Shown in pieces: positions 34,656-44,100 of a stretch of 53,699 nucleotides of DNA. The translations under genes were made by a program, and so were the position numbers. Each line of letters starts with the position of its first letter. Within the stretch, counting starts at the first letter, position 1. Under the pieces are notes generated by a model. It worked only from the letters and a program-made list of their open reading frames with translations. It ran no database searches and was not told the DNA's origin. Source of the stretch: Planctomycetota bacterium (GTDB lineage: Bacteria > Planctomycetota > UBA8108 > JACQVS01); contig JACQVS010000027.1 of NCBI GenBank assembly GCA_016209605.1, positions 1 through 53,699 of the forward strand, in the 5' to 3' direction.

Positions 34656-35410
34656 CCATCGATGGTGGAGCTGTCGGAGAGGCCGCTGGCGCTGCCGTCG
34701 AAGGCGAGAGCGTAGCTTCCGGCGGTCGCCGCGCCGAGGGAGGTCGGCGTGAAGAGGAGCACATCGACGCCGCTCCCCGAGGGCAGGCCCGCCACGGAAT
34801 AGGCGCCTTGAACGGTGAGATAAAAGGCGCTCCCTGAGAGCCTGGGGGCGCTTCCCCAGACGTCCTCGCTGTCCAGGTCGCTCAGGCCGACGTCGCTCCC
34901 GTCGAAATGCCACGCCCATGCGCCGGCGGTGTTCGGCCCCGGAGAGCCGCTGAACGTGAAGGCCATTAGATCCTCATCGGCCCAGCTGAGCCCGCCGGCC
35001 GAGGCGGATCCGATGGTGGAGATGAGGAGCTTCCCGCCGGGAAGCAAAGTAACCGCATCCACATCCTCATTCGAGGTCGTGAGCCCCACATCGCTCCCGT
35101 CGAAGTACCAGGCCCAGATGCCGGGGTAGCGGCTCCCCGCCCCCGGCGTCCAGATCAGCACATCGGAATCATCGACGGCGCCGAGTCCGGAAACGCTGGA
35201 GTCGGAATCCAGGGAGATCAAGATCTGCCCAGACGACAGGATGTCGAAACCGTCGATGTCCTGGTTGGAGGCGAGCCCCGCGGCGGTGCCGTCAAAGTAA
35301 AGCGTGTAGGCGCCGGCAACCGGGTCGTAGCGGACGATGTCCTCATCGGGAACCGTCATGGTCCCGCCGCCAGCTTTCGGGACCGTGACGTTGGCTGCAA
35401 ATGAGAGATA
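34637..35410 (-). repeat. Four C-terminal protein repeats of the bi-phosphatase
   Basis: The last 250 or so residues contain four related units, each ending in an aromatic-FDG motif: LYFDGTAAGLA, WAWYFDGSDVGLT, WAWHFDGSDVGLS and LAFDGSASGLS, with matching D-x-D/DVD elements between them. Similar to a family of planctomycetal C-terminal repeats that resemble propeller blades; exact fold unknown. Listed because the repeats are imperfect at DNA level, pointing to old duplication. Confidence 0.5.
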
Positions 35411-38400
35411 AAATCCAGGCGTGGCCGATGACGCCTCGGCCGACGGGGAGCTTTCATTGCCGGTGTCATCCACCGCGGTCACCCGGTAGTAATAGGTCCC
35501 TCCCCGCAGCACGGCGGCATCGGCGTAGCCGCTCCCCGACACCAAGGCTGCATTGAGCTTCACGAATCCGCTCCCCGAAGTCGTCGAGCGGTAGACGTTG
35601 TACCCGCCGAGGTCGGGATCGGCGTTGTCGAGCCAGTCCAGGGCGATGGCATCGTCGCTTGCGGCCGCGGCCAGGTCCGCCGGAGCCGCGGGAGGCGTCA
35701 TGTCCACCGGCGTGGCCGCCACCTCGCCGCTTTTGGGGCTTTCATTGCCATGAATATCGACGGCGCTGACGGCATAGAAATAGGCGATGCCGTTGGTGAG
35801 GCCGCTGTCGAAATAATTGCTCGCCAGAGGAGCGGCGATGAGCGAGTACGGCCCGCCGGACGCGGTCGAGCGGTAGATCCGGTAAGTCGCCAGGTCAGGA
35901 TCCGAGTTGTCGTTCCAATCGAGCAACACCGCGCCATCGCCGGGGGCCGCGGCGAGCCCTGCGGGAACTGCCGGCGGCGTGGTGTCGACGGGCGTCGCCG
36001 ACGCCTCGGCCGATGGGGCGCTTTCATTGCCGCTATTGTCGACCGCGACAACGTAGTAATAATACGCCGTCCCGACCACCACCGCCGTGTCCACAAAATT
36101 GCTTGCCGTCAGCAGCGGCCCGTTGATGCGCACGTGGCCGCTCCCGGGGGCCGTGGAGCGGTAAAGGTCATATCCTGAGAGGTCGGGCTCGCCGTTGTCG
36201 TTCCAATCCAAGCTCACCTGGCTCTCGCCTCCTGCGGCCAGAAGGCCCGAAGGCGCAGCCGGAGCCGTCTGGTCGATGGCTCTCCCGCTCGCCTCGTTCG
36301 AGGCGCCGCTCTCATTGCCGGAGGCGTCCACCGCCGCCACCACGTAATAATACGTCACCTCTTGAAGCACGGTGGTGTCGGCATAGGAGGGGCCCGCAAT
36401 CAGGGAGCCGTTGAGAAGAGCGTAGCCGCTTCCCGAAACGGTCGAGCGGTAGACCCGGTACCCCGCCAGATCCGCTGCCGCGCTCGCGTTCCAGGTGAGG
36501 TCCACTTGATTGATGCCCGGCGCCGCGGCAAGCCCGGCCGGCGTATCCGGCGGAAAGGTGTCCGCCGCGGTGGTGAAGGTCGCATCGAGGGTCGAGGAGG
36601 CGTTGCCGCTTGAGTCCCGGGAAGTTATCCGGTAGTGGTACTCGGTCATCGGTTCGAGGCCCGCGAGGACGATCGCATGGCTGGTCGCAAGCAGCGGATC
36701 TTGCGCAAACAAGTCATAGGAGCTGGTGAGGCCGTAATCGACCAGCGAATCCGCCGGCTCATCCGTCGCCCAGAACACCGTTGCCGAGCGGTCGGAGGGG
36801 ACCGCCGCCACATCGGAAATGGCGGGCGGCACCTGGTCGGGAGAGGTCGTGAAGGTGAGATCGGCGCTGGATGCGGCGTTCAGGGCCGCGTCGCGGGAGG
36901 TCAACCGGTAATGGTAAAGAGTGTTGGGGAGCAAACCGCTGAGGGCGATGGAATGGCTGGTCACCAGCGCCGCGCCGCTCGCCGCCGAGCCGTAGGAGGC
37001 GGTCAAGCCATAGTCCACTTGCGAATCCGCCGGCTCGTCCGTCGTCCAGGTGATGGCGGCCGTCGTTTCTCCAGGGAATGCCGCAATGGCGGAGAGGACC
37101 GGAGGGGTGGTATCCTCAGGGGTTGCGCTGGTTTCATTGCTGGCAGCGCTTTCCTGCCCGCTCCGATCCACGGCGGTGACCACGTAATAATAGGTTTGCC
37201 CGTTGTTGAGGCCGGTGTCCTGGTATGTCATCCCGCCGATCGGAGCAGGCGTCAACGGGACGTACGGCCCGCCTGGGGCCGTGCCGCGGTAAACCCCGTA
37301 GCCGGAGAGGTCGCACTCCGGATTCGCCGCCCAGGTGAGGCTGGCGCTTCCATCGCCTGCAGCGGCGCTGAGATTCGCCGGCGCCGCCGGCACGCCGCGC
37401 ACCGCGCAAACCTCGGCGCTCGGGGCGCTTTCCTGCCCGGAGCCATCCACCGCCGTCACCACGTAGTAGCGGTTGGCGCCGGAAGGAGCGCCCGCGTCGG
37501 TGAAGTTCGATTGCGCCGCCAGCTGCCCGCTGGCCAAGAGCTCGAGGTCAAAGGAGACATCGCTGCTCGTGCCGTTCGCCTGGTGCACCTCCACCGCGAT
37601 CACGTTGGCGCCGGCGACCAGATTGGTGGCCGGAACGGAGCTCTGGAAAAAAGTGGTCTCGTCGGCCCCCCCGATTGCCGCGGACGCCCAGGTGTTGAAA
37701 GTTATCGTCCCCGATGGCATATTGTCTCGCCGCACCTCGGCGCCGTTCAAGTAAACCACCGCCCCATCGTCGCGCTTGAGCCGCAGCGTCAATCCGTCAT
37801 ACGCCGCCGGATCGGCCACCTCGAACGCCTTCCGGAAGTAATAGGTGGGATACTTGTTGTTGGGGTCCGGCCCATAGGAGATGACCGTGGCTTCCCCGCC
37901 ATCGCCGTAGCCCAGCTCGGCGAGGCCGCTCGCCCACGCCGAGTCGTTGTAACCCGCCCCTCGCCAGGCGGTCCCGAGATCCATTCCCTGGTCGTGGTAG
38001 CGCCAGGCGCTCCCCGCGAGCACGAGCGCGGCATCGGTGTTGAGCCCTGTGTAAGGGCCTCCCGGCGCCGCGGAACGGTAAACGTTGTAGCCGATCACCT
38101 GCGGCTCCGGGCTGTCCTGCCAGTCGAGCTGGATCGAAGCGGACGTGTCGGTGGCTAGGAGGCCCGCGGGCGGCGCGGGCGGCGGGCCGGTCGTCCAGAA
38201 CGTCCCATCGGCGGACTGGCCAGCGTAGCCCGAGAGGTCCAGGGATGCGGCGCGGAAGTGGTAGAGCGTGTTCGGCGACAGGCCCGCGAGCGCCAAGCTG
38301 TGCGACGAGACCCGGCTGTGGGCAGGGTCTTCGGCGAAGGCGCCGTACGAATCCGTCACCCCATAATCCACGCGCGAGTCGCTGAGCTCATCGGTGTTCC

Positions 38401-40207
38401 AGCTGACGGTGGCGGAATTCGAGGTGATGTTCGCCACCGCCACATTGGTGACCAGGGGCGGCCGGCCGCCGTAGAGGTGGTCCTCCAGGACGCGGAAGAT
38501 CTCGGTGTTGTCGATGACCTGCGCGGCGATGGTCGCGGGGCCGGTGGCGTACACCGGCACATTGGTCGCCGTGTGGCCGGTTGTGCTCCAGGTGAGCGCC
38601 GGCGCGCTCCCCGGGACGATATTCTGGCCCTCGGGGACATCGAGGCCGCCGGTCTCGTGGTCGGCGGTCACCAGCACCAGGGTTTGCGCCCCGCTGCCGG
38701 TCGCCGCGACCCAGTCCAGCGCCGCGGCCACGGCCAGGTCCAGATGCCGCACCTGGGCGGCGATGTGGGTCGAGCGGTTGGCGTGGCTCAGCTCATCGGT
38801 CTGCTCGTCCTCGACCAGGACGAAGAGACCCTTCGCCCCTTCTTCGAGTTGATCGATAGCCCTCGAGAGCATGTCGGCGAGGGTCGGCTCATCCTGGAGC
38901 GGGTAAACGTTGTCGATGCGGTCTTTCTCCGGTATCAGCAGGCCGGTGCCGGTCCACTTGTCGAAGACCCCCAGGACGCGCGGCTCCAGGTTGATGTTGA
39001 GGGAGTAGAGCTGCGCGCGGGTGTCGATGACCGTGTAACCCCGGCTCGCGGCCTGGTTCAAATAGCCCGTATCGATGGCGTAGGTTGGGCTGGTCGAACC
39101 GCCGCCAAAGATAATTTCCGGGAAGGTCCGGGCGTGGTCGCCATCCGGCCGCGAAGCATCGTCATCGAGGAGGTAATCCCAGCGCAGGTCGGTGTAGTGG
39201 CTGCGATTGTTGTCATGCGCCCCGAAAGCGGCCGGCGTGGCGTCGACGATGGCGGCGGTGGTGATGAGGCCCGTCCGCTGCCCGTTGTCGCGCGCCAGCT
39301 CCAGGATCGTGGTCTTGATGCCGCTCGCCTCGCTGATGATGCCGTTGGCGGTGTGCTGGTAGCCGGTGGCGATGGCGGTGGCAGCGGTCGCCGAGTCGGT
39401 GATGCCGCCGCCGGGAAGCGTGGTGACCTCCTGGGCCGCATAGGGAAATTTCGCCGGATCTTCCATGTTGAGGTAATTGGGGTTTCCGAGGCCATCGGCG
39501 TCGCTGCCGTAAGTGTACAGGCGGCCGGCCTGGATGTGCTCGAACCCCATGCCATCGCCGATGACCAGGATGATGTTCCGCCGCTGATTGGATTTGATCT
39601 CCCGATCGATCTCGGTCCCATCGCTCTTCTTGGCGACCATGGTCATGCGCGCCGCGGTGGCCTCGAAGAGGAGGTACTCGTAGTCCCGCACCGCCAGCCG
39701 GTGATGGTTTGGATTCACGGAAAAAGGCGCCGTTGAAATGGCTTGGAGAGCGGCTCCACCGCCCCCGGTTATAATGTAGGTGATGCCTTTCCGGTTGCTG
39801 CGGTTGTAGAGGTGATGGTGGCCCATCACCACGTAGTCCACCCCGTAGGCATCAAAAAGCGGGAAGAGATCGGTTTGCAAGGGAGACTCCCAGGGCCTCG
39901 AGGTGCTTGCGGCCGAGCTCAAGGCCGGATGGTGAAAGGTGACCACCGTCCACGGCATTCCCGATGCCTGGGCATTCGCGAGATCGCTTTCAAGCCAGGC
40001 ATACTGGCTTGCCGTCAAGCGCCAGTTGTCGGGGGCATCGCTATTCTGGTAGACATCCAGCGCTACAAAATGAACGCTGCCGTAATTGAAGGAATAAAAG
40101 CGCTCATCGCCTGGGAGTTCGAAATAGTCGAGGAAGAGCTGCGGCGCCAAGGCGGGATTTTGAGAGGATGGGTATTCGTGGTTGCCGAGCAGCGGATAAG
40201 CCGGCAC
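34637..40207 (-). CDS. Secreted bi-phosphatase (metallophosphatase plus alkaline phosphatase) with FN3 array, main piece
   Basis: The readable part after an amber codon. It continues the metallophosphatase begun at 40768: YPLLGNHEYP, WTVVTFHHPA, YVVMGHHHLYNR. Then a complete alkaline phosphatase: NIILVIGDGMGFEHIQAGRLY (metal Asp), GGITDSATAATAIATGYQ (Ser nucleophile in DSA), DEQTDELSHANR and VTADHETGG with STTGHTATNVPV (remaining metal ligands). Next about nine fibronectin type III domains (each with VYRS...YYYVVTAVD.SGNES pattern), one of them split by a beta-sandwich insertion (about 37530-38045). The C-terminus is four copies of a roughly 60-residue unit (WAWHFDGSDVGLS). As written the GTG start at 40207 has no signal peptide or ribosome binding site; the real gene runs 34637-40768, about 2043 residues. 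Likely a phosphate-scavenging surface or extracellular protein. Confidence 0.85.
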   Translation of the reverse strand: MPAYPLLGNHEYPSSQNPALAPQLFLDYFELPGDERFYSFNYGSVHFVALDVYQNSDAPDNWRLTASQYAWLESDLANAQASGMPWTVVTFHHPALSSAASTSRPWESPLQTDLFPLFDAYGVDYVVMGHHHLYNRSNRKGITYIITGGGGAALQAISTAPFSVNPNHHRLAVRDYEYLLFEATAARMTMVAKKSDGTEIDREIKSNQRRNIILVIGDGMGFEHIQAGRLYTYGSDADGLGNPNYLNMEDPAKFPYAAQEVTTLPGGGITDSATAATAIATGYQHTANGIISEASGIKTTILELARDNGQRTGLITTAAIVDATPAAFGAHDNNRSHYTDLRWDYLLDDDASRPDGDHARTFPEIIFGGGSTSPTYAIDTGYLNQAASRGYTVIDTRAQLYSLNINLEPRVLGVFDKWTGTGLLIPEKDRIDNVYPLQDEPTLADMLSRAIDQLEEGAKGLFVLVEDEQTDELSHANRSTHIAAQVRHLDLAVAAALDWVAATGSGAQTLVLVTADHETGGLDVPEGQNIVPGSAPALTWSTTGHTATNVPVYATGPATIAAQVIDNTEIFRVLEDHLYGGRPPLVTNVAVANITSNSATVSWNTDELSDSRVDYGVTDSYGAFAEDPAHSRVSSHSLALAGLSPNTLYHFRAASLDLSGYAGQSADGTFWTTGPPPAPPAGLLATDTSASIQLDWQDSPEPQVIGYNVYRSAAPGGPYTGLNTDAALVLAGSAWRYHDQGMDLGTAWRGAGYNDSAWASGLAELGYGDGGEATVISYGPDPNNKYPTYYFRKAFEVADPAAYDGLTLRLKRDDGAVVYLNGAEVRRDNMPSGTITFNTWASAAIGGADETTFFQSSVPATNLVAGANVIAVEVHQANGTSSDVSFDLELLASGQLAAQSNFTDAGAPSGANRYYVVTAVDGSGQESAPSAEVCAVRGVPAAPANLSAAAGDGSASLTWAANPECDLSGYGVYRGTAPGGPYVPLTPAPIGGMTYQDTGLNNGQTYYYVVTAVDRSGQESAASNETSATPEDTTPPVLSAIAAFPGETTAAITWTTDEPADSQVDYGLTASYGSAASGAALVTSHSIALSGLLPNTLYHYRLTSRDAALNAASSADLTFTTSPDQVPPAISDVAAVPSDRSATVFWATDEPADSLVDYGLTSSYDLFAQDPLLATSHAIVLAGLEPMTEYHYRITSRDSSGNASSTLDATFTTAADTFPPDTPAGLAAAPGINQVDLTWNASAAADLAGYRVYRSTVSGSGYALLNGSLIAGPSYADTTVLQEVTYYYVVAAVDASGNESGASNEASGRAIDQTAPAAPSGLLAAGGESQVSLDWNDNGEPDLSGYDLYRSTAPGSGHVRINGPLLTASNFVDTAVVVGTAYYYYVVAVDNSGNESAPSAEASATPVDTTPPAVPAGLAAAPGDGAVLLDWNDNSDPDLATYRIYRSTASGGPYSLIAAPLASNYFDSGLTNGIAYFYAVSAVDIHGNESPKSGEVAATPVDMTPPAAPADLAAAASDDAIALDWLDNADPDLGGYNVYRSTTSGSGFVKLNAALVSGSGYADAAVLRGGTYYYRVTAVDDTGNESSPSAEASSATPGFYLSFAANVTVPKAGGGTMTVPDEDIVRYDPVAGAYTLYFDGTAAGLASNQDIDGFDILSSGQILISLDSDSSVSGLGAVDDSDVLIWTPGAGSRYPGIWAWYFDGSDVGLTTSNEDVDAVTLLPGGKLLISTIGSASAGGLSWADEDLMAFTFSGSPGPNTAGAWAWHFDGSDVGLSDLDSEDVWGSAPRLSGSAFYLTVQGAYSVAGLPSGSGVDVLLFTPTSLGAATAGSYALAFDGSASGLSDSSTIDGLDLAF
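37530..38045 (-). other. Beta-sandwich domain inserted inside one FN3 domain
   Basis: Within the second FN3 of the bi-phosphatase the pattern GYNVYRSAAPGGPYTGLN breaks off, is followed by about 165 residues of a galactose-binding-like jelly-roll (GMDLGTAWRGAGYNDSAWASG, PTYYFRKAFEVADPAAYDGLTLRLKRDDG, VVYLNGAEVRRDNMP, NVIAVEVHQANGTSSDVSFDLEL), and the FN3 then resumes as SGQLAAQSNFTDAGAPSGANRYYVVTAVDGSGQES. Neighbouring FN3 domains have no such insertion. Confidence 0.6.
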
Positions 40208-40255
40208 GCGCGCCCACAGCTCCTGCGCCGGCGAAAAATAGTAGGTGTTCCAGGA

Positions 40256-40768
40256 CTAGGGATCGGCGGGGTCGCCGTACTGGATGTCGCCGGCGTGAAT
40301 CACCAGATCCGGCGCCTCCGCGAGCATTTTGCTCGCGAGCGCGCTGAGCACCGACGGCCCTCCGGTGTCGGCGATGGCGGCAAAGCGCACCGGAACGTTG
40401 CTGGATGCGGGGGCGGTGTAAAAATCGTACTGGGCGCTGGAAATAGTTCCGCCCCCATCGGTGGCCTCGGCCTGGTAGACATATCCCGTGTCCGCCGCCA
40501 AACCGCCAAGCCTGATCTGATGCAGGGTTGCCCCAGGCGGCCCGGAGGCGCTGAATTCGCCGGTGCCGAGCAGGCCATAATGCACGGTACCGCTCGCAGG
40601 CAGGTCCGTCTCCCAGCAGATGGTGATGCCATCGGCCGCCACGTTTTGCAGGTAGGGACCCTTGACCATCGACAGCCCTTGAAGCCCGGGCGTGAAACCC
40701 ACAATCACGCCAAGAAATATCCCCCAAAAACCAGCCGCGCGTCGAATCCAGCCAAAAAATCCCTCCAT
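40256..40768 (-). pseudogene. Bi-phosphatase N-terminal piece: signal, PAP N-domain and first metallophosphatase motifs
   Basis: ATG 40768 with GGAGGG five bases upstream. A signal region (MEGFFGWIRRAAGFWGIFLGVIVGFTPGLQG) is followed by the purple-acid-phosphatase-type FN3-like domain (MVKGPYLQNVAADGITICWETD) and the start of the calcineurin-like domain: RFAAIADTGGPS (DxG) and LVIHAGDIQYGD (GDxxY). After DPADP comes TAG (40256-40258), then in the same frame SWNTYYFSPAQELWARVPAYPLLGNHEY. So the ORF break is a single amber codon inside the enzyme domain. TAG is used as a normal stop in other window genes (67-69, 9878-9880), so reassignment is unlikely; either the gene is inactivated or the base is wrong. 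Confidence 0.75.
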
Positions 40769-40919
40769 GGTATCCCTCCCTGATAAAATGCTGAAGGGCG
40801 GCCTGCCTCTTTTGCCCGAATGGCGGCAATTCAACTCATAAAAGTCAATCCTTCTGCATGAAAATAACCCGTTCGAGGTAGCCCCCTACACAGCTCGATC
40901 TCCCGAAACTTAAAGGATC

Positions 40920-40947
40920 ATTTTATCGCCAGTAAAAACCTAGTTAA
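40920..40947 (-). promoter_or_regulatory. Candidate promoter for the bi-phosphatase gene
   Basis: On the minus strand -35 TTAACT (40942-40947) and -10 TAAAAT (40920-40925, 5/6) with 16-base spacing. The start point would be about 145 bases before ATG 40768. A tandem repeat of AACCTAGTT (40937-40945 and 40946-40954) covers the -35 box, a typical arrangement for a regulator-binding site such as a Pho-type response regulator; the exact consensus is not identified. Confidence 0.4.
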
Positions 40948-40954
40948 CCTAGTT
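40937..40954. repeat. Tandem 9-bp direct repeat AACCTAGTT x2
   Basis: Two exact copies with no spacer, on the -35 region of the bi-phosphatase promoter candidate. Direct repeats at -35 are typical of OmpR/PhoB-type response-regulator sites; here the unit is 9 bases rather than the 11-base period of a PHO box, so the assignment is open. Confidence 0.6.
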
Positions 40955-41059
40955 ACAAAATTGGCCGTGCCGTGTCAATAGAAATCCGGATCTCCGGCGG
41001 TCCTTGCCTCTGTTCGCGGGGACCCCCGCCCTCTCGGCAGCAAGACGGTGACAAATTAA

Positions 41060-41079
41060 GCTCTGAATCATTTTAGAGC
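41060..41079 (-). terminator. Intrinsic terminator downstream of FG-GAP gene
   Basis: Stem GCTCT/AGAGC (41060-41064 and 41075-41079), extended by a G-T wobble and two A-T pairs around a four-base loop. On the minus strand the stem is followed by TTAATTTGT, a T-rich tail. It lies about 20 bases past the stop codon of the minus-strand gene ending at 41101. Confidence 0.5.
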
Positions 41080-41100
41080 ATACGCAACGGTACCCTCCCT

Positions 41101-44100
41101 TCAGCATCCGTTGTACTGGGCACACCCGAGGTCTCCTGCCGATCCCGCCCTATCGGGATCGGACCCGCACGGCACGGTGGACGGCCCGGGATCGGCCGGC
41201 CTTCGCCCGCCGATGAAGAGGAACTCGAATATCAAGATACCATCGGTGATCTCGAGTTCGCCGTTGTTGTCGGCGTCGGCGGACTCGAGGCAGTCGGGAG
41301 CCGCATCGCCGAGAAAGAGATAGCGGAGCAGGTGGATGCCATCAGTGAGATCGGTGGCTCCATCACCGTTCGAATCGGCGCGATGGAAGAGAGGTTTTTC
41401 GCATTCGTCGGGGACGCGATTGCCGTTATCGTCCGAGCTGCGCGGCAGCCTGGCGACGTTGGCGAGGATCTCGATCCGCGCCGCCACGCGGCTGGCAGCG
41501 ACCAGCTCCGGGCCGCCCTTGCCGTCGAGATCCGCCGCCGCCAGGAAGGAGGGCCACTGCCCGGTCTTGATTCTCCGGTCAAGCACGAAGGCAGCCTCGC
41601 CACGCCGCTCGAGAAGGATGACCTCCCCGGCGCGCGGGTCAAGGGCGGCCAGATCCATCGCTCCGTCCCCATCCAAGTCCAGGGCGGCTAGGCCTCCGGG
41701 CTCGAAGCCGAGGGGAACGCTCAGATCCAGGAGGAACGTCCCTCCTTCGGAATTGAGCAGGAGGGTAAGAGCGCTCGGTTCTCGAAGCGCTGCGATCAGG
41801 TCCCGGTCGCCGTCCCCGTCGGCATCGGCCCCCTCGAGGCGCAAGGGCTCCCCGCCCGCCGGATACGTTTCTCTAGCGGTGAATTGCCCGCCGCCATCGT
41901 TACGGAAGAGGGCGACCTCTCCGGCGTCTCGACAGGCCATGGCGAGGTCGACATCGCCGTCCCCATCGAAGTCCTGGGCGATGGCGTGGACCGGCTGGAG
42001 CCCGGCGGGCAGCTCCTGTGGCCAAGCGAAAGATGCATCCCCGCGGTTCAAAAGGAGGGAAAAGGCGTCCGCCTCCTCGGGGAGGATGATGAGATCGAGG
42101 CTGCCATCGCCGTTCAGGTCCGCCGCGGCCACGAATGCGGGGCGGCGGCTCAGGGGAAGGTCGAAGTCTTCCTGGAAGACGCCCGCCACATTACCCCGGT
42201 TCAGCCATACTTTAACGGCGTTCGAGGCGCTGTGCGCCAGAACCAGGTCGGGATACCCGAAACCGTCCAGGTCTCCAACGGCGATGGAATTCGGAGAATC
42301 CTCCTCTTCATAGTTGTGGATGGAGTCGAAGGCCAAGCCGCCGGCATTATGAAAGACCATCGCCCCGGCGGCGGTCGCGGCGATGACCTCATTGCGGCCA
42401 TCGAGGTCGAGGTCGCTGGCCGCGACCTCGATCACCGCTGCCCCCGGCTCGAGGACTTGGGGCGGCCCGAAGTCCGCTTCCGGCTCTAGGTCGCATTCAT
42501 CGGGCACGCCGTTGCCGTCGCAATCGACGCTCCTGCCGACAGCAAGGTCGCAGTCATCGGGCTGGCCGTTGGCGTTACAGTCCTCCTCGCAGGAATCGAG
42601 GCGGCCGTCGGCGTTGCAATCCACCGCCGGTTCGGCCGCCAGGTCGCATTCGTCGGGCACGCCGTTGGCGTCGCAATCCTCGCTCGCCTTTGCCAGGAGG
42701 CTGTTGAGGAAGAAGGACACGGTGCTGGATTTGAGGTTAGCCACCGCAAGGTCCATGCTGCCGTCGCCATCCCAGTCCGCCGCGGCCAGGGACATGGGGT
42801 TCATTCCGGTTCCATAGCTGAGGGACTCCGGGAAGCGGCCGCTGCCATCGCTCAGAAGCAGAGTGAGGGTCGCGGACTTGCTGCTGGTCACGGCCAGGTC
42901 AGGGAGGCCGTCTCGGTTGACATCGACAGCGATCATCCGGTAGGGGAGCCTGCCCGCGGGATAAAGCTCGGCTTCCCTGAAGCGGCCGCCCCCTTGATTG
43001 AGAAACGCCGCCACTTGTCCCCTGAAAGAGTCCAGGAGCGCGAGGTCGAGATCGCCGTCGCCGTCGAATTCTCCGATCACCAGGGAGAGACTGCCGCGAC
43101 CGAGGGGGTGCCTTTCCAACTCCCGGAAGTTGCCGCCGTCGTTGCGGAGGATCACCAGCTCATCATGCTCGGGATTGGAGGAGGCGGCGGCGAGGTCCGC
43201 AAGACCAACGCCGTCGAGGTCCCCAGCCGCAATTCCGTAGAATCCTCCCTTCGCCTCGATGCCGCGGGCAGCGAAGCTTCCATTCCCTTTATTCTCCAGG
43301 ACCGAGATGCGGGTGGAGCCAATGCTGGCCGCGGCGATGTCGAGAAAACGATCGCCGTTGAAATCGGCAAGGGCCAGCGCCGAGGGTTGCGGCTCGACTC
43401 CGAGATTGACAGCTCCGCCGAGCTTCCCGGAGCCGGCATTGAGAAAGAGAGAGAGGTTGTTGGTGTTGGAGTTCGCGACGAGGACGTCGAGGTCGCCGTC
43501 GTTGTCGAGGTCCGCGGCCTTGAGGTCTGAGGGGGAGTATACGGGGCGATAGCTGCCGTCCAGCGCAAAGGAGACCATGCCGCCGTCCTCGCTCAAATTG
43601 CGGTAGACCAGGAGGTTGTTGCTCAAGGCCACGAGCAGATCGGCCTTGCCCTCCCCGGTCATGTCTCCGGCCGAGACCGCCTGCGGTTCGCCGGCGACCG
43701 GGAGGCGAGGAACCAGGGGGAACCCGCCGCTCCCGTCATTGTGCAGGAAAAACACCGTTCCGGAGGTCCGGCTGGCCACCGCCAGATCCAGATCGCCATC
43801 GGCATCGAGGTCGCCTGCGGCCGCGTCAAAAGGGGTCTCGCCACACTCGTAATCGCCGGCAGAACGGAATACCCCTCTGCCGTTGTTTTTGAGGATGGAG
43901 AGGTTGTTGACCCGGTACGCGCTGTTGGGGACGGCGAAGTCCGCATCGCCGTCGCGGTCGAGATCGGCCGCCAGGACGGCGTTGGGATTTGAGCCGATGG
44001 GAACCTCCCCCCTTCCAAAAGAGGCCCCGGCGGGGTCAAGGAAAAAAAGCGAGATGCTCTGCTGGTCTCGGTTGGCGGTGGCCAGGTCGAGATCCCGGTC

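Larger units (their letters stand above)
40769..41100. other. 332-base intergenic region: promoter candidate, tandem 9-mer, terminator
   Basis: Lies between the phosphatase start and the end of the next minus-strand gene. It holds a terminator for the upstream FG-GAP gene (41060-41079), a promoter candidate with a tandem repeat (40920-40954) and a stretch of GC-rich sequence around 40985-41040 with no recognisable feature. No gene seen. Confidence 0.5.

Noticed and set aside
36635..38158. 507-residue open frame on the plus strand, antisense to the FN3 array
   Set aside because: Arginine-rich shadow of repetitive FN3 codons; no start signal.
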